Assembly (NCBI GenBank): GCA_947500005.1
Contig: CANMQJ010000005.1
Span: forward strand, 186,001-250,000
DNA from: an uncultured Paracoccaceae bacterium
Lineage (GTDB): Bacteria > Pseudomonadota > Alphaproteobacteria > Rhodobacterales > Rhodobacteraceae
Direction: 5' to 3'
Length of the DNA stretch: 64,000 nt
The notes beneath the pieces were generated by a model that made no database searches, was not told the origin of the DNA, and worked only from the letters and a program-made list of their open reading frames with translations. This document shows, one piece after another, positions 63,969 to 64,000 of this stretch. Made by a program: the position numbers and the translations under genes. How positions within the stretch are numbered: the first letter of the stretch is position 1; the number at the start of each line of letters is the position of its first letter.

Positions 63969-64000
63969 CTGCGCGATCGCTGCAAGCTGCTCATTCTGCG

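Noticed and set aside
61514..63994. A long open frame antisense to lon, about 826 codons
   Set aside because: It mirrors the codon bias of lon on the opposite strand, has no recognisable domain and no ribosome site, and lon is unmistakable. Similar long antisense frames over betA, prfC, thrS and the PRC-barrel gene were rejected for the same reason.

Overview
The window is GC-rich, densely coding DNA from an alphaproteobacterium, most likely a member of the Rhodobacteraceae (Roseobacter group). This is inferred from several features. There is a RpoH with the alphaproteobacterial RpoH box. A DUF6476 gene sits next to an RluA-type pseudouridine synthase and rpoH. Hint-domain proteins of the Rhodobacteraceae type, a BetI/BetA pair, an ArgP/LysE-type pair and ThyX are present. 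No rRNA, tRNA, CRISPR array, transposase or phage gene was found, and no gene-free stretch exceeds about 260 bases. It reads as a normal chromosomal segment rather than an island.

Layout. 0-8 kb: a truncated glycosyltransferase, OsmC with a good ECF-type promoter, an ExoD-like protein, release factor 3 (prfC), a SnoaL-like protein, a Hint protein, and an SDR followed by an AlkC-like DNA glycosylase. 7.4-15.4 kb: an XRE regulator divergent from a dipeptide/oligopeptide ABC importer operon (binding protein, two permeases, one fused double ATPase) that ends in a C69-like peptidase. 15.4-25.5 kb: GST, hydrolases, a MATE pump, an M20 peptidase, aspartate aminotransferase, an XRE-SdhE pair, a MarR protein, a DUF1194 protein and glyoxalase I. 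25.5-28 kb: a Slam-type outer-membrane protein coupled to a lipoprotein that is probably its substrate. 28-30.6 kb: thyX and small genes. 30.6-33.1 kb: a bufferin-type RiPP operon (precursor BufA, MNIO enzyme BufB, partner BufC, DoxX protein BufD). 33.3-38 kb: thrS, argP/LysE-family exporter, a DMT transporter. 38-40 kb: betI-betA with a palindromic operator. 40.7-44.4 kb: pyrimidine and nucleoside salvage (cdd, deoA, deoB, upp). 44-49.6 kb: a SPOR protein, a degenerate M48-like membrane protein, a DMT transporter, a sulfotransferase and a second Hint protein. 49.7-54.3 kb: DUF6476, RluA-type synthase, rpoH, trmO, tpiA, an IscA-type protein and sufT. 54.4-64 kb: MscS-NfeD-SPFH membrane genes, tgt, a PRC-barrel protein with an exact nine-residue repeat, an old yellow enzyme and lon.

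The most noteworthy points are five. (1) The complete bufferin operon has two mutually exclusive hairpins between precursor and enzyme genes. (2) The Slam/lipoprotein pair has translationally coupled genes. (3) The periplasmic PRC-barrel protein carries 13 prolines spaced exactly nine residues apart. (4) A tandem 16-bp element lies upstream of sufT. (5) The C69-like peptidase lacks the family's N-terminal cysteine. Stress-linked promoters can be proposed for osmC, rpoH and lon. Two copies of an intergenic palindromic repeat (15.4 kb and 61.3 kb) mark gene ends.
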